Below, piece after piece: positions 35,938-44,512 of a stretch of 64,000 nucleotides of DNA. Within the stretch, counting starts at the first letter, position 1. Each line of letters starts with the position of its first letter. The translations under genes were made by a program, and so were the position numbers. The notes under the pieces are model-generated. The model was given only the letters and a program-made list of their open reading frames with translations, was not told where the DNA came from and ran no database searches. The DNA lies in NCBI RefSeq assembly GCF_900188005.1, contig NZ_FZNR01000001.1:930001-994000 (forward strand), read 5' to 3'. The stretch comes from Actinoplanes regularis (GTDB lineage Bacteria; Actinomycetota; Actinomycetes; Mycobacteriales; Micromonosporaceae).

Positions 35938-37449
35938 ATGACTGAGTCGCCCGTACCGGAGCGCGATCCCCGCCGCTGGTTGATCCTCGGCGTGCTGTGC
36001 CTGGCGATGCTCGTGGTCGTCATCGACAACATGGTGCTCAACATCGCGATCCCGGCCCTGATCCGTGACCTGGGCGCGAGCACCGCCGAAATCCAGTGGA
36101 TCATCGATGCGTACATTCTGGTCTTCGCCGGTCTGCTGCTCACCGCCGGCAGCCTCTCCGACCGGCACGGGCGCCGCCGCGGTCTGGTGATCGGCCTGAT
36201 CGTCTTCGGTGGCGCGTCCCTGCTGGCCACCATGTGCCAGACGTCCGGTCAGCTGATCGCGACGCGCGCCCTGATGGGGGTCGGCGCGGCGTTCCTGATG
36301 CCCGGCACGCTCTCCATCCTCACCACGGTCTTCGACGACGAGGAGCGGAAGAAGGCGATCGCGATCTGGGGCTCGGTGCTGATGCTCGGCGCGCTCGGCG
36401 GCCCCAGCCTGGGCGGGCTGCTTCTGGAGCACTTCTGGTGGGGCTCCGTCTTCCTGATGAACATCCCGATCGCCGCACTCGGGGTGATCGCCGCGCTGGC
36501 GATCATCCCGGAGTCGCGCGGCCCGGCCGGCCGGCCCGACGTGGTCGGCGCGCTCGCCTCGACCATCGGCATGACCGCCCTGGTCTGGGGCGTGATCTCG
36601 GCGCCGAAGGAGGGCTGGGCCTCCGCGCGGACGCTGGGCGGGTTCGCGGTCGCCGCGGTCGCGCTGATCGTCTTCGCCCTCTGGGAGCGGCACACCGACG
36701 AACCGATGCTGCCGCTCTCGCTGTTCCGCAACCGCAACTTCGCCGGGGCCAGCCTCTCCATCGTGCTGCTCTCGTTCTCCGCCGGCGGGGTGATGCTCGC
36801 CCTCACGCAGTACGTGCAGTTCGTCCTGGGATATGAGCCGTTCAAGGCCGGGTTCGCGTTCGTCCCGATGATCGTCAGTGGGCTGATGTTCAACGGGATC
36901 GGCGTGGTGATCGACAAGCGGCTCGGCACCCGGATCGCCCTCGCGCTCGGCCTGCTGCTGATGGGGGGCGGGTTCGGGGTGCTGGCCTCGCTCGAGCCGA
37001 CCGACGGTTACCTGAAGCTGGCAATCGCTCTGGTGGTGATCGGGGCGGGTAGCGGCACGGCGACGCCGGCCGCGGTCGGCACGCTGCTCGGGGCTCTGCC
37101 GAAGGAGCGGGCGGGGGTCGGGTCGGCGGTCAACGACACCGTTCAGCAGGTCGGGGCGGCGCTGTCCGTCGCGGTGCTGGGCAGTGTCCTGACCACGGCC
37201 TATCGGGCGGCGATGCCGTCGGACGCGCCGGCCGCGGCACGGGACTCGATCGGGGACGCGCTGCGGATCGGAGACCCGTCGCTGGCGCAGGTCGCGAAAG
37301 ACGCCTTCGTCGATGCCATCGCCACGACGTCCTGGCTGGGCGTGGTGGGTGGGCTCGCGGCGGCGGTCGTGGCCGCGCTGGTGCTGCGCCCGGGGCTATC
37401 CACAGGAGTGGCCGAGGAGCCGAACATCAGTACTAATATTGCGGCATGA
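35938..37449 (+). CDS. MFS drug-efflux transporter, DHA2 (EmrB/QacA) type
   Basis: A 503-residue major facilitator with about 14 expected membrane segments: LAMLVVVIDNMVLNIAIPAL (motif D1), LTAGSLSDRHGRRRG (motif A), TRALMGVGAAFLMPGTLSIL (motif C-like). Such proteins export hydrophobic drugs or natural products by proton antiport. Controlled, by position, by the divergent TetR. Ends in an ATGA overlap with the AlkB-like gene. Confidence 0.92.
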   Translation: MTESPVPERDPRRWLILGVLCLAMLVVVIDNMVLNIAIPALIRDLGASTAEIQWIIDAYILVFAGLLLTAGSLSDRHGRRRGLVIGLIVFGGASLLATMCQTSGQLIATRALMGVGAAFLMPGTLSILTTVFDDEERKKAIAIWGSVLMLGALGGPSLGGLLLEHFWWGSVFLMNIPIAALGVIAALAIIPESRGPAGRPDVVGALASTIGMTALVWGVISAPKEGWASARTLGGFAVAAVALIVFALWERHTDEPMLPLSLFRNRNFAGASLSIVLLSFSAGGVMLALTQYVQFVLGYEPFKAGFAFVPMIVSGLMFNGIGVVIDKRLGTRIALALGLLLMGGGFGVLASLEPTDGYLKLAIALVVIGAGSGTATPAAVGTLLGALPKERAGVGSAVNDTVQQVGAALSVAVLGSVLTTAYRAAMPSDAPAAARDSIGDALRIGDPSLAQVAKDAFVDAIATTSWLGVVGGLAAAVVAALVLRPGLSTGVAEEPNISTNIAA

Positions 37450-38078
37450 GCGGTGCATACCAGCCTTCGATGCTCGACCTGATGGGTCCGGCGGAGCCGA
37501 CGCTGGAGCCGTTGACCGGGGCGACCCGGCATCGGCTCACCGCCGGAGCCTGGGTCGACGTGCTGCCAGGCTGGATGCACGGGTCCGACGCGGTGTTCGA
37601 GACGCTGCTCGGGATCGACTGGCGGGCCGAGCAGCGGAGGATGTACGACGACGTGGTCGACGTGCCGCGGCTGCTGCGATGGTTCCGGGAGGACGAGCCG
37701 CTGCCGCATCCGGCGCTGGTCGCCGCGCGTGCGGCGCTGAACTCCCACTATGCGGAGGAGCTCGGTGAGGAGTTCGCGACGGCGGGGATGTGTCTCTACC
37801 GGGACGGGCGGGACAGCGTCGCCTGGCACGGGGACACGCTCGGCCGGTCGGCGACCGAGGACACGATGGTGGCGATCGTGTCGGTGGGATCGCCACGGAA
37901 TCTGTTGCTGCGGCCGCGGGCCGGAGAGCGCGAGACGTTGCGGTTCCCGCTGGGACACGGGGATCTGATCGTGATGGGCGGGTCCTGCCAGCGAACCTGG
38001 GAGCACGCCGTGCCCAAGACGGCTCGGGCAGTGGGGCCACGCGTGAGTGTGCAGTTCCGGCCCCGGGGCGTGGCGTGA
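37446..38078 (+). CDS. AlkB-like 2-oxoglutarate/Fe(II) dioxygenase
   Basis: A 210-residue AlkB homologue. Iron ligands are His128 and Asp130 (AWHGD) and His187 (TWEHAVPK); the 2-oxoglutarate arginines are Arg199 and Arg205 (RVSVQFRPR). CLYRDGRDSVAWHGD matches the family core. AlkB proteins remove alkyl groups from DNA or RNA bases. Translational coupling to a TetR-controlled exporter is unusual and hints at a shared response to a toxic alkylating compound; that is inference. Confidence 0.9.
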   Translation: MSGAYQPSMLDLMGPAEPTLEPLTGATRHRLTAGAWVDVLPGWMHGSDAVFETLLGIDWRAEQRRMYDDVVDVPRLLRWFREDEPLPHPALVAARAALNSHYAEELGEEFATAGMCLYRDGRDSVAWHGDTLGRSATEDTMVAIVSVGSPRNLLLRPRAGERETLRFPLGHGDLIVMGGSCQRTWEHAVPKTARAVGPRVSVQFRPRGVA

Positions 38079-38087
38079 AGCGGCCGA

Positions 38088-38262
38088 GGTTCTGATGACA
38101 GCATGGGAGGCCGACCCGTTCAGGCAGCCACGCGGCGCCAGGCAGCCACGGTTCTGATGACAGCCGGGGAGGCCAGCCCGTTCAGGCAGCCACGCGGTGC
38201 CAGGCAGCCATGGTTCTGATGACGGCCTGGGAGGCCGGCCGGTTCGGGCAGCCACCCAGGCG
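38088..38262. repeat. 62-bp tandem repeat, nearly three copies, intergenic
   Basis: Units start at GGTTCTGATGAC at 38088, 38150 and 38212 (period 62 bp); copies 1 and 2 differ at few positions and the third diverges toward its end. It fills the gap between the convergent AlkB-like and DUF4328 genes. No coding capacity is supported. Confidence 0.9.
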
Positions 38263-38267
38263 GGTGA

Positions 38268-39422
38268 TCAGTTGGGCTGGGACTGGAGGAACCGCTGTTC
38301 CTGGCCGTCGGTGATCCGGCGGATCAGGAAGATCGCAGCTACCCCGGAGACCAGGAGAGCAACGCCCGAGGAGGCGGACAGCAACGTGCCCGGGACCTGG
38401 CCGACGCGCTCCAAGATGGGGGTGAGAATCCAGGCGACAGCCCACGTCGCGAAGAGGCCGCTGCCGTGGTCATGGGTCTCGCGGTCGACCTCGCGGAACA
38501 CCAGGAGCGGGATGACCAGGTTCGCGAACGGGATGAACCAGCCGCCGATGGTCCAGCCGGGGCGCCATTTCATCCCGTGGCCGGTATTCCAGAGGTTCGT
38601 CGAGGCCCGGTGGAGCCAGACCATGAAGGTCACGATCGTGAAGATGAAGGCGATCAGGTAACCAACGCCCGCGGCAGCCCCAAGGCCGTCGACGCCCGCG
38701 CTCGTGAGTCCATCGCCGACAACAAAGTCCATGATCTCGAGGAGGAACCCGAAGACCAGGGCCAGGGCCAGACCGGCGATGGCCAGGCCGGCCGGGACGC
38801 GCAACGACCTGATCGGGCCGGCCGGGTAGGCCTGGGGGTAGTAGTAGGGCGCCTGGGTGCCGTTGTAGTTCGGCGCGGCGCCCGGATAGCCCGGCGCCGC
38901 CCCCGGATAGCCCGGAGCCACGCCCGGCGCCGCGCCCGGATAGCCCTGAGCCGCGCCCGATGCCGCGCCCGGATAGCCCTGAACCGCGCCCGGCGCCGCG
39001 CCCGGATAGCCCTGGGCCGGGTAGGTCGGATAGGCCGGAGCCGGGGCTGGGTAGGCCTGCGGCGGGTAGACCTGCGGTCCGGGAGGCGTGGTCCCGTAGG
39101 GCGACGGCTGCGCAGGGGGCGGCGTGTACGCGCTCGGCAACGGGGCTGCCGACGGCAGCAGCGGAGGCAGCGATGCCGACGGGGGCAGCGGCGTCGACGA
39201 CGGAGGCTGCGCATCGGCCACTGGCGCGGAGGGCCGGACCGGCGGCGGCGTGGCGGTAGCCAGCGGGTCGGAGGCCGGCGACGCGGGGGCCGTGAAGAAC
39301 GGATCCGGAGCGGACAGCGGGTCGCTCGACGACCACGGGTCGGCGGGCGGCGTCAGGCCCTCGTCCCGAGACGCGTCCGGCTGGGCGTCGTCCGGAGTGG
39401 GGTGGGGCGACTGGGCGCTCAT
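38268..39422 (-). CDS. DUF4328 membrane protein with Pro-rich repeat N-terminus
   Basis: A 384-residue protein. About 195 N-terminal residues are Pro/Ala/Tyr-rich, containing several GYPGAAPG-type repeats. The C-terminal part has four hydrophobic segments and the DUF4328 hallmark WLHRASTNLWNTG..MKWRPGWTIGGWF-IPFANLVIPLLV (a tryptophan-rich loop between helices). Such proteins are frequent in actinobacteria; function unknown. Final stop lies beside the 62-bp repeat array. Confidence 0.85.
   Translation of the reverse strand: MSAQSPHPTPDDAQPDASRDEGLTPPADPWSSSDPLSAPDPFFTAPASPASDPLATATPPPVRPSAPVADAQPPSSTPLPPSASLPPLLPSAAPLPSAYTPPPAQPSPYGTTPPGPQVYPPQAYPAPAPAYPTYPAQGYPGAAPGAVQGYPGAASGAAQGYPGAAPGVAPGYPGAAPGYPGAAPNYNGTQAPYYYPQAYPAGPIRSLRVPAGLAIAGLALALVFGFLLEIMDFVVGDGLTSAGVDGLGAAAGVGYLIAFIFTIVTFMVWLHRASTNLWNTGHGMKWRPGWTIGGWFIPFANLVIPLLVFREVDRETHDHGSGLFATWAVAWILTPILERVGQVPGTLLSASSGVALLVSGVAAIFLIRRITDGQEQRFLQSQPN
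38875..39020. repeat. GYPGAAPG-encoding tandem repeat
   Basis: CCCGGATAGCC recurs at 38881, 38902, 38935, 38968 and 39001, giving spacings of 21, 33, 33 and 33 bp. On the minus strand this encodes repeated GYPGAA(P/S) units of 7 or 11 residues in the DUF4328 protein. Confidence 0.85.
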
Positions 39423-39554
39423 CGGGCTCCTCGGGCACTCGCATTCGATGGCTCAGCGCAGGGTAGACCCACTGGACAACCCCTGCAGCAGCGGGCCTTT
39501 TCGCTGATCACGAGCATCGGGCGATGCGTTAGGTAACGGGGATGTTGCAAGTAG

Positions 39555-39592
39555 TTGACGAGCCCGATCAGAAAGTTACACTCCTAGTGTAA
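39555..39592 (+). promoter_or_regulatory. Promoter with overlapping palindromic operator before the liv operon
   Basis: TTGACG (39555-39560) and TACACT (39577-39582) are spaced 16 bp, a good sigma-A-type promoter. The perfect palindrome TTACACT-CCT-AGTGTAA (39576-39592) covers the -10 box, as expected of a repressor site. A similar sequence lies before the acyl-CoA ligase gene. Confidence 0.6.
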
Positions 39593-39645
39593 ATAGTTGA
39601 CCATCACGCTCCACTGTGGACCCTTGCTGTCCGAACGAGGTGGCC

Positions 39646-40569
39646 ATGTCGACGAAAATCCCTGATCACGAGCTTGCACTCGACCACATAACGGTTCGCT
39701 TCGGTGGGCTGACCGCTCTCGATGACGTCTCGCTGCGGGTTCCCGCCGGGCGGATCGTCGGGGTGATCGGGCCGAACGGCGCCGGCAAGACCACGCTCTT
39801 CAACGTCATCTGCGGCTTCGTCACGCCGACCGCCGGGGAGATCACCCTCGACGGCAGGGCCTGGCGGCCGCGGCCACACCACCTCAACCGACTCGGGATC
39901 GCCCGCACGCTGCAGGGAGTGGGTCAGTTCAGCGGCCTCACCGTCCTGGAGAACGTGCAGGTCGGCATCCGGAACCGCCACTCCAGGCAGCCCTCGGAAC
40001 GAGGATGGCGAGAGAGCCGGCACTCCGGACAGCCCTCGGAACGCGGCGAGCAAGGAGACTGGCACTCCGGAGAGCCCTCGGAACGCGGCGGCCAAGAAGG
40101 CCGGCACTCCGGACAGCCCTCGGAACAAGGCGAGCACGAAGGCCGGCACTCCGGACAGCCCTCGAGACGCGGGTGGCGAGGGGGCCGCGAGAAACGGTCC
40201 GAACAGGACGCTCTCGATGCCCTGGAGCGATGCGGCGCCGCGGAATATGCGTACGAGCACCCCGGCGCGCTGCCCTACGCGATCCGTAAGCGGATCGAGC
40301 TGGCGCGCGCCCTCGCCTCCCGGCCACGGATCCTGATGCTCGACGAACCGGCCGGTGGGCTGGACGCCGACGAGATCCAGTGGCTGGCCGGGCTGATCCG
40401 CGACACGGACACCACGGTGCTGCTGGTCGAGCACCACATGGACCTGGTCATGGCGGTCTGCGACGAGATCCTGGTCCTCGACTTCGGCAAACCGATCGCG
40501 CTCGGCCCACCGGTCGAGATCAGCGCGAACGAGAAGGTCACCGAGGCGTACCTGGGAGCCGTGGCGTGA
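39646..40569 (+). CDS. livG: Branched-chain-amino-acid-type ABC transporter ATPase (LivG) with repeat insert
   Basis: A 307-residue ATPase: Walker A GPNGAGKTT, Q-loop RTLQGVGQF, Walker B ILMLDEPAGGL, and His-switch LLVEHHMDLV. Between the Q-loop and Walker B, where LivG has its helical subdomain, five copies of a 14-residue repeat (HSGQPSERG...) occupy about 70 residues. The ABC signature, usually LSxGQ, reads LPYAIRKR. Start is ATG 39646 behind GAGG. First gene of a ten-gene operon; overlaps livF in GTGA. Substrate not defined; neighbours point to an organic acid rather than leucine. Confidence 0.88.
   Translation: MSTKIPDHELALDHITVRFGGLTALDDVSLRVPAGRIVGVIGPNGAGKTTLFNVICGFVTPTAGEITLDGRAWRPRPHHLNRLGIARTLQGVGQFSGLTVLENVQVGIRNRHSRQPSERGWRESRHSGQPSERGEQGDWHSGEPSERGGQEGRHSGQPSEQGEHEGRHSGQPSRRGWRGGREKRSEQDALDALERCGAAEYAYEHPGALPYAIRKRIELARALASRPRILMLDEPAGGLDADEIQWLAGLIRDTDTTVLLVEHHMDLVMAVCDEILVLDFGKPIALGPPVEISANEKVTEAYLGAVA
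39979..40188 (+). repeat. 42-bp tandem repeat x5 inside livG
   Basis: CACTCC starts each unit at 39979, 40021, 40063, 40105 and 40147, an exact 42-bp period. The five units encode 14-residue repeats with invariant His-Ser and Pro-Ser. Copies are similar but not identical. Confidence 0.95.
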
Positions 40570-41318
40570 AAGCGGCCGGGCTGGACGAGCCCTACCAGAA
40601 GCGGACCCCGCTGCTCGAGGTCGAGGACCTCACCGCCGGGTACGGCGCGGCACCCGTCCTGCACGACGTCCGCCTGACCGTGCGACCCGGCGAGATCGTC
40701 GCCGTCCTGGGTGCGAACGGTGCTGGCAAGACGACGTTGCTGCGTACCCTCTCCGGCCTGGTCAGAGCGGATCACGGGCGGATCGCCTTCGACGGTGAGG
40801 AGCTGCGCGGAGTCCGGGTCGAGCAGATGGTGCGCCGCGGGATCGCCCACGTCCCCGAGGGCCGTGGGGTGGTCACCGAGCTGACCGTCGACGAGAACCT
40901 GCGGCTCGGCGGTCTCTGGCGACGTGATCGCGCGGACGCGGCACGCGCCCTGAGCGAGGTCTACGACCTCTTCCCGGCGCTGGCACAACGACGTGCCAGC
41001 GCCGGCCATCAACTCTCCGGCGGCGAGCGGCAGATGCTCGCGCTGGGCCGGGCGCTGATCGGCCGGCCGCGGCTGCTGCTGCTCGACGAGCCGTCGCTGG
41101 GGCTGGCCCCCATGGTGACCGCGCAGATCTTGGCGCTCCTGCGTGACCTGCGGGAACGTACCGGCCTCGCGGTCCTGCTGGTCGAGCAGAACGTGCGCAG
41201 CGCGCTGTCGGTCGCGGACGAGGGCGTCGTGCTGTCGCTGGGCCGGGTGGTCACCCGCAACAGCGCCGCCGACCTGCGCGACGACGCCGCGCTCCGGCAC
41301 GCCTACCTGGGTTTCTGA
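40566..41318 (+). CDS. livF: Branched-chain-amino-acid-type ABC transporter ATPase (LivF)
   Basis: A 250-residue ATPase with complete motifs: Walker A GANGAGKTT, signature LSGGERQ, Walker B LLLLDEPSLGL and His-loop LLVEQNV. Length and motifs are typical of LivF, in contrast to the altered LivG partner. GTG start overlaps the livG stop. Confidence 0.93.
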   Translation: MKAAGLDEPYQKRTPLLEVEDLTAGYGAAPVLHDVRLTVRPGEIVAVLGANGAGKTTLLRTLSGLVRADHGRIAFDGEELRGVRVEQMVRRGIAHVPEGRGVVTELTVDENLRLGGLWRRDRADAARALSEVYDLFPALAQRRASAGHQLSGGERQMLALGRALIGRPRLLLLDEPSLGLAPMVTAQILALLRDLRERTGLAVLLVEQNVRSALSVADEGVVLSLGRVVTRNSAADLRDDAALRHAYLGF

Positions 41319-41327
41319 GGGGGACCG

Positions 41328-42206
41328 ATGGACAGATTTGTCTACCTGACCTTCGACGGGCTCAGCCGCGGCGCGGTCTACGCCGCGTTCGCGCTGGCCC
41401 TGGTGCTGATCTGGCGGGCCGCCCGGATCGTCAACTTCGCACAGGGCGCGATGGCGGTCGCCGCCGTCTACGTCGGCTACTCGGTCACCGAGAAGACCGG
41501 CTCCTACTGGCTCGGTTTCGCCGCCTCGCTCGTCTTCGGCCTGCTTCTGGGCATCGCGGTGGAGAAGGCGGTGATGCGCTTCGTCGACCACTCGTCGCCG
41601 CTCAACGGCGTGGTCGTCGCGCTCGGCCTGGTTCTGATCGTGCAGGGCGTGCTCGGCATCCTCTACGGCAACGAGTACCGCCCGGTCGAGACCCCGTTCC
41701 GGCGGGACGCGTTCGAGGTCGGTGGCGTCGCGCTGCTCAGCCGCTACGACGTCTTCGTCTTCGCCGCGGTGGGCGCGGTGGTCGTCGCTCTCACGGTTCT
41801 CTTCACCCGTACGCCGGTGGGTCTGCGCATGCGAGCGGCGGCGTTCGCCCCGGACGTCTCGCGGCTGCTCGGCGTCCCGGTCGGTGGCATGTTGACGCTG
41901 GGCTGGGCCCTCGCCGCCGCGGTCGGTTCCCTGGCCGGGATGCTGGTGGTCCCGACCGAGCTGGGCCTGCACCCGACCGCGATGGATGTGGTCTTCGTGT
42001 CCGCGTTCACGGCGGCCGTGGTGGGCGGCCTGGACAGTCCGATCGGTGCGGTGACCGGCGGCCTGATCGTCGGGCTCCTGCTCTCCTACGTCAGCGGTTA
42101 CCTGGGTGCGACGGTCGCCCCGATGGCGGTGCTGCTCCTGCTCGTGGTGGTGCTGCTGGGCCGTCCCGGCGGGCTCTTCTCCAGTTCGAAGGCGAGGCTG
42201 GCGTGA
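41328..42206 (+). CDS. livH: Branched-chain-amino-acid-type ABC permease (LivH)
   Basis: A 292-residue inner-membrane permease with about eight hydrophobic segments. The LivH hallmarks are present: IVNFAQGAMAVAAVYVGY near the N-terminus, and RMRAAAFAPDVSRLLGVPV in the coupling region. Nine bp after livF, overlapping livM. Confidence 0.92.
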   Translation: MDRFVYLTFDGLSRGAVYAAFALALVLIWRAARIVNFAQGAMAVAAVYVGYSVTEKTGSYWLGFAASLVFGLLLGIAVEKAVMRFVDHSSPLNGVVVALGLVLIVQGVLGILYGNEYRPVETPFRRDAFEVGGVALLSRYDVFVFAAVGAVVVALTVLFTRTPVGLRMRAAAFAPDVSRLLGVPVGGMLTLGWALAAAVGSLAGMLVVPTELGLHPTAMDVVFVSAFTAAVVGGLDSPIGAVTGGLIVGLLLSYVSGYLGATVAPMAVLLLLVVVLLGRPGGLFSSSKARLA

Positions 42207-43213
42207 CCGGAGTGCTGCAGAAGAGTCCCACCAGGTCCGGACAGACGCTGGCACGAAGAAGGCGGCGCGTCCCGCCGCTCGTACCGATCATCCTGGGCGC
42301 TCTCCTCGTTCTGGCCCTGACCTACGTGCTGCCGCCGTTCCGGAACTATCAGCTGGCGACGGTCGGCGCCTACTTCACGGTGACCGCGGGGCTGACCGTC
42401 CTCACCGGACTGAACGGGCAGCTCTCGCTCGGGCACGGCGCGCTGATGGCCACCGGCGCGTACACGTTCGCCCTCGCACAGAACCGGTGGCTGTCCATGC
42501 CGCTGAGCGTCCTGGCCGCGATCCTCACCACGACTCTGGCGGGCGTGGTGATCGGTCTGGCCGCGGCTCGGCTGCGTGGTCCGTACCTGGCCGGCCTGAC
42601 CCTCGCGGTCGCGGTCGTGGTGCCGTCGGTGACCAGCACGTTCGACGAGACGTTCAACAGCGACATGGGCCTGTCGGTGGCGCTCGACCCACCACCCGGG
42701 GTCGTCCCGATGGAGCAGTGGCAGGCCTGGCTCTGCTGGGCGGGCGCGCTGGTCACCGCGTTCCTCCTGGCCACGCTCGTGCGGGGCCGGTTCGGACGGG
42801 ATCTGCGCGCGGTGCGCGACGACGAGACCGCGGCGCGACTGGCCGGGGTGCACGTCGCCCGTACCCAGGTGATCGCCTTTGTCGTCAGCGCGGCCTGCGC
42901 CGGCCTGGCCGGCGTCCTCTTCGCTTTCCTGGCGCAGAGCGTCTCGCCCGGCGCGTTCCCGCTGACCCTGTCGTTGTTCCTGGTCATGGCCATCGTGATC
43001 GGTGGCCTGGGCCGCCTGGTCGGCGCACTGCTGGGTGCGGTGCTGCTGGTGGCCCTGCCGGCGCTGGCACAGACCGCCAGTGAACGCTCCGGCTCGCAGC
43101 ACCTGGAGGGGAACCTGGCCCTGGTGATCTTCGGCGTGGTGCTCGTCGTCGTCATGCTCGCCGCCCCGGGCGGCCTCGCGTCAATCCACACCAATTTCAG
43201 GAGGAAACGATGA
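42203..43213 (+). CDS. livM: Branched-chain-amino-acid-type ABC permease (LivM)
   Basis: A 336-residue permease. LTGLNGQLSLGHGALMATGAY and the coupling-loop sequence RAVRDDETAARLAGVHVARTQVIAF are characteristic of LivM. GTG start in a GTGA overlap with livH; its stop overlaps livK. Confidence 0.92.
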   Translation: MTGVLQKSPTRSGQTLARRRRRVPPLVPIILGALLVLALTYVLPPFRNYQLATVGAYFTVTAGLTVLTGLNGQLSLGHGALMATGAYTFALAQNRWLSMPLSVLAAILTTTLAGVVIGLAAARLRGPYLAGLTLAVAVVVPSVTSTFDETFNSDMGLSVALDPPPGVVPMEQWQAWLCWAGALVTAFLLATLVRGRFGRDLRAVRDDETAARLAGVHVARTQVIAFVVSAACAGLAGVLFAFLAQSVSPGAFPLTLSLFLVMAIVIGGLGRLVGALLGAVLLVALPALAQTASERSGSQHLEGNLALVIFGVVLVVVMLAAPGGLASIHTNFRRKR

Positions 43214-44472
43214 AACGCACCACGGCGGTGTTCCTCGCCGTCCTTCTGTTCGCCGCGGCATGTGACAGCGGCTCCGGAGGCGGCAACACCAGCAGCGCCA
43301 GCGTCCCCGGCGTCACCGACACCGAAGTCGTCGTCGGCACCCACATGCCCCTGACGGGCCCGGCCGCGGCCGGATATTCCAAGATCGCACCGGCCACGAA
43401 GGCGTACTTCGACTTCGTCAACGCGGGCGGCGGGATCAACGGCCGGAAGATCACGTACAAGATCAAGGACGACGGCTACAACCCGGCGACCACCCAGCAG
43501 GTGGTTCGGGAGCTGGTGCTGCAGGACAAGGTCTTCGCGATCCTGAACGGCCTGGGCACCCCGACGCACTCCGGCGTGCTGGACTTCCTGAAGACCAACC
43601 GGGTGCCGGACCTCTTCGTGGCCAGCGGCAGCCGCAGCTGGAACCAGCCGGACAAGTACCCGGGCACGTTCGGCTTCAATCCGGACTACACCGTCGAGGG
43701 CAAGGTTCTCGGCACCTACGTCAAGGAGAACCTGGCCGGCAAGAAGGCCTGCTTCCTCGGCCAGGGCGACGACTTCGGAAAGGACAGCCTGGCCGGAATC
43801 GAGAAGACCCTGGGCCCGATCGCCGACAAGCAGACCTACGTGACCAGCAACCCGAACGTCGGCCCGCAGATGGGCGCGCTCAAGGCGGCCGGCTGCCAGG
43901 TGGTCCTGCTGGCCACCATCCCGGGCTTCACCGCACTGTCGATCGGCACCGCCGCGAAGATCGGCTTCAAGCCGCAGTTCGTGGTGAGCAACGTGGGCGC
44001 CGACCCGGCCACCGTCAGCAAGGCGCTGGGCCCGGCCGCGGCGCTGCTGGAGGGCGTGGTCGCGGCGAACTACCTACCGCTCACCACGGATGACGCCAGC
44101 CCGTGGATCCAGCTCTTCAAGAAGGTCAACGCCCAGTACAACGGCGGCGCGGAGTTCGACAACAACATCGTCTACGGGATGGCCGTGGCGTACCTGTTCG
44201 TGCAGTCGCTGCAGGCCGCGGGCAAGGACCTGACCCGCGACGGGATCATCGCCGCGGTGCAGAAGAACGGTTTCCAGGGCCCGGGTCTGGTCCCGCTGCG
44301 CTTCAGCGACAAGGACCATTCCGGGTACGGCGGGACCCAGCTCACCAAGATCGAGGGCGGCAAGGCGGTCTTCTTCGGTCAGGCCTACAGCACGGATGAC
44401 GGCGACAGCCCCGTGCAGCCGTACACCGGCCAAGCCGTGACACCCCCGCAGAACGGGATCCCGGCAGCGTAG
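43210..44472 (+). CDS. livK: Branched-chain-amino-acid-type ABC substrate-binding lipoprotein
   Basis: A 420-residue type I periplasmic-binding protein. Residues 1-18 are a lipoprotein signal ending in the lipobox AAAC (Cys18), followed by a Ser/Gly linker. [14 protein letters not shown] and [20 protein letters not shown] are the usual N-lobe start of the Leu/Ile/Val-binding family. Anchored on the outer face of the membrane, it delivers substrate to LivHM. ATG overlaps the livM stop. Confidence 0.92.
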   Translation: MKRTTAVFLAVLLFAAACDSGSGGGNTSSASVPGVTDTEVVVGTHMPLTGPAAAGYSKIAPATKAYFDFVNAGGGINGRKITYKIKDDGYNPATTQQVVRELVLQDKVFAILNGLGTPTHSGVLDFLKTNRVPDLFVASGSRSWNQPDKYPGTFGFNPDYTVEGKVLGTYVKENLAGKKACFLGQGDDFGKDSLAGIEKTLGPIADKQTYVTSNPNVGPQMGALKAAGCQVVLLATIPGFTALSIGTAAKIGFKPQFVVSNVGADPATVSKALGPAAALLEGVVAANYLPLTTDDASPWIQLFKKVNAQYNGGAEFDNNIVYGMAVAYLFVQSLQAAGKDLTRDGIIAAVQKNGFQGPGLVPLRFSDKDHSGYGGTQLTKIEGGKAVFFGQAYSTDDGDSPVQPYTGQAVTPPQNGIPAA

Positions 44473-44475
44473 TAT

Positions 44476-44492
44476 CCGCACTCTGAGTGCAA
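44476..44492. promoter_or_regulatory. Palindrome before the SDR gene, similar to the liv operator
   Basis: GCACTC-T-GAGTGC (44478-44490) is a perfect inverted repeat. Aligned over 17 bp it shares the CACTC..AGTG core with the site at 39576-39592. It lies in the only sizeable gap (40 bp) of the operon. Confidence 0.45.
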
Positions 44493-44512
44493 AAAACCTA
44501 GGAGGTAGTGCG

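Noticed and set aside
38088..40188. CRISPR array
   Set aside because: Units are contiguous tandem repeats without unique spacers, three of the sets are coding, and no cas gene is near.
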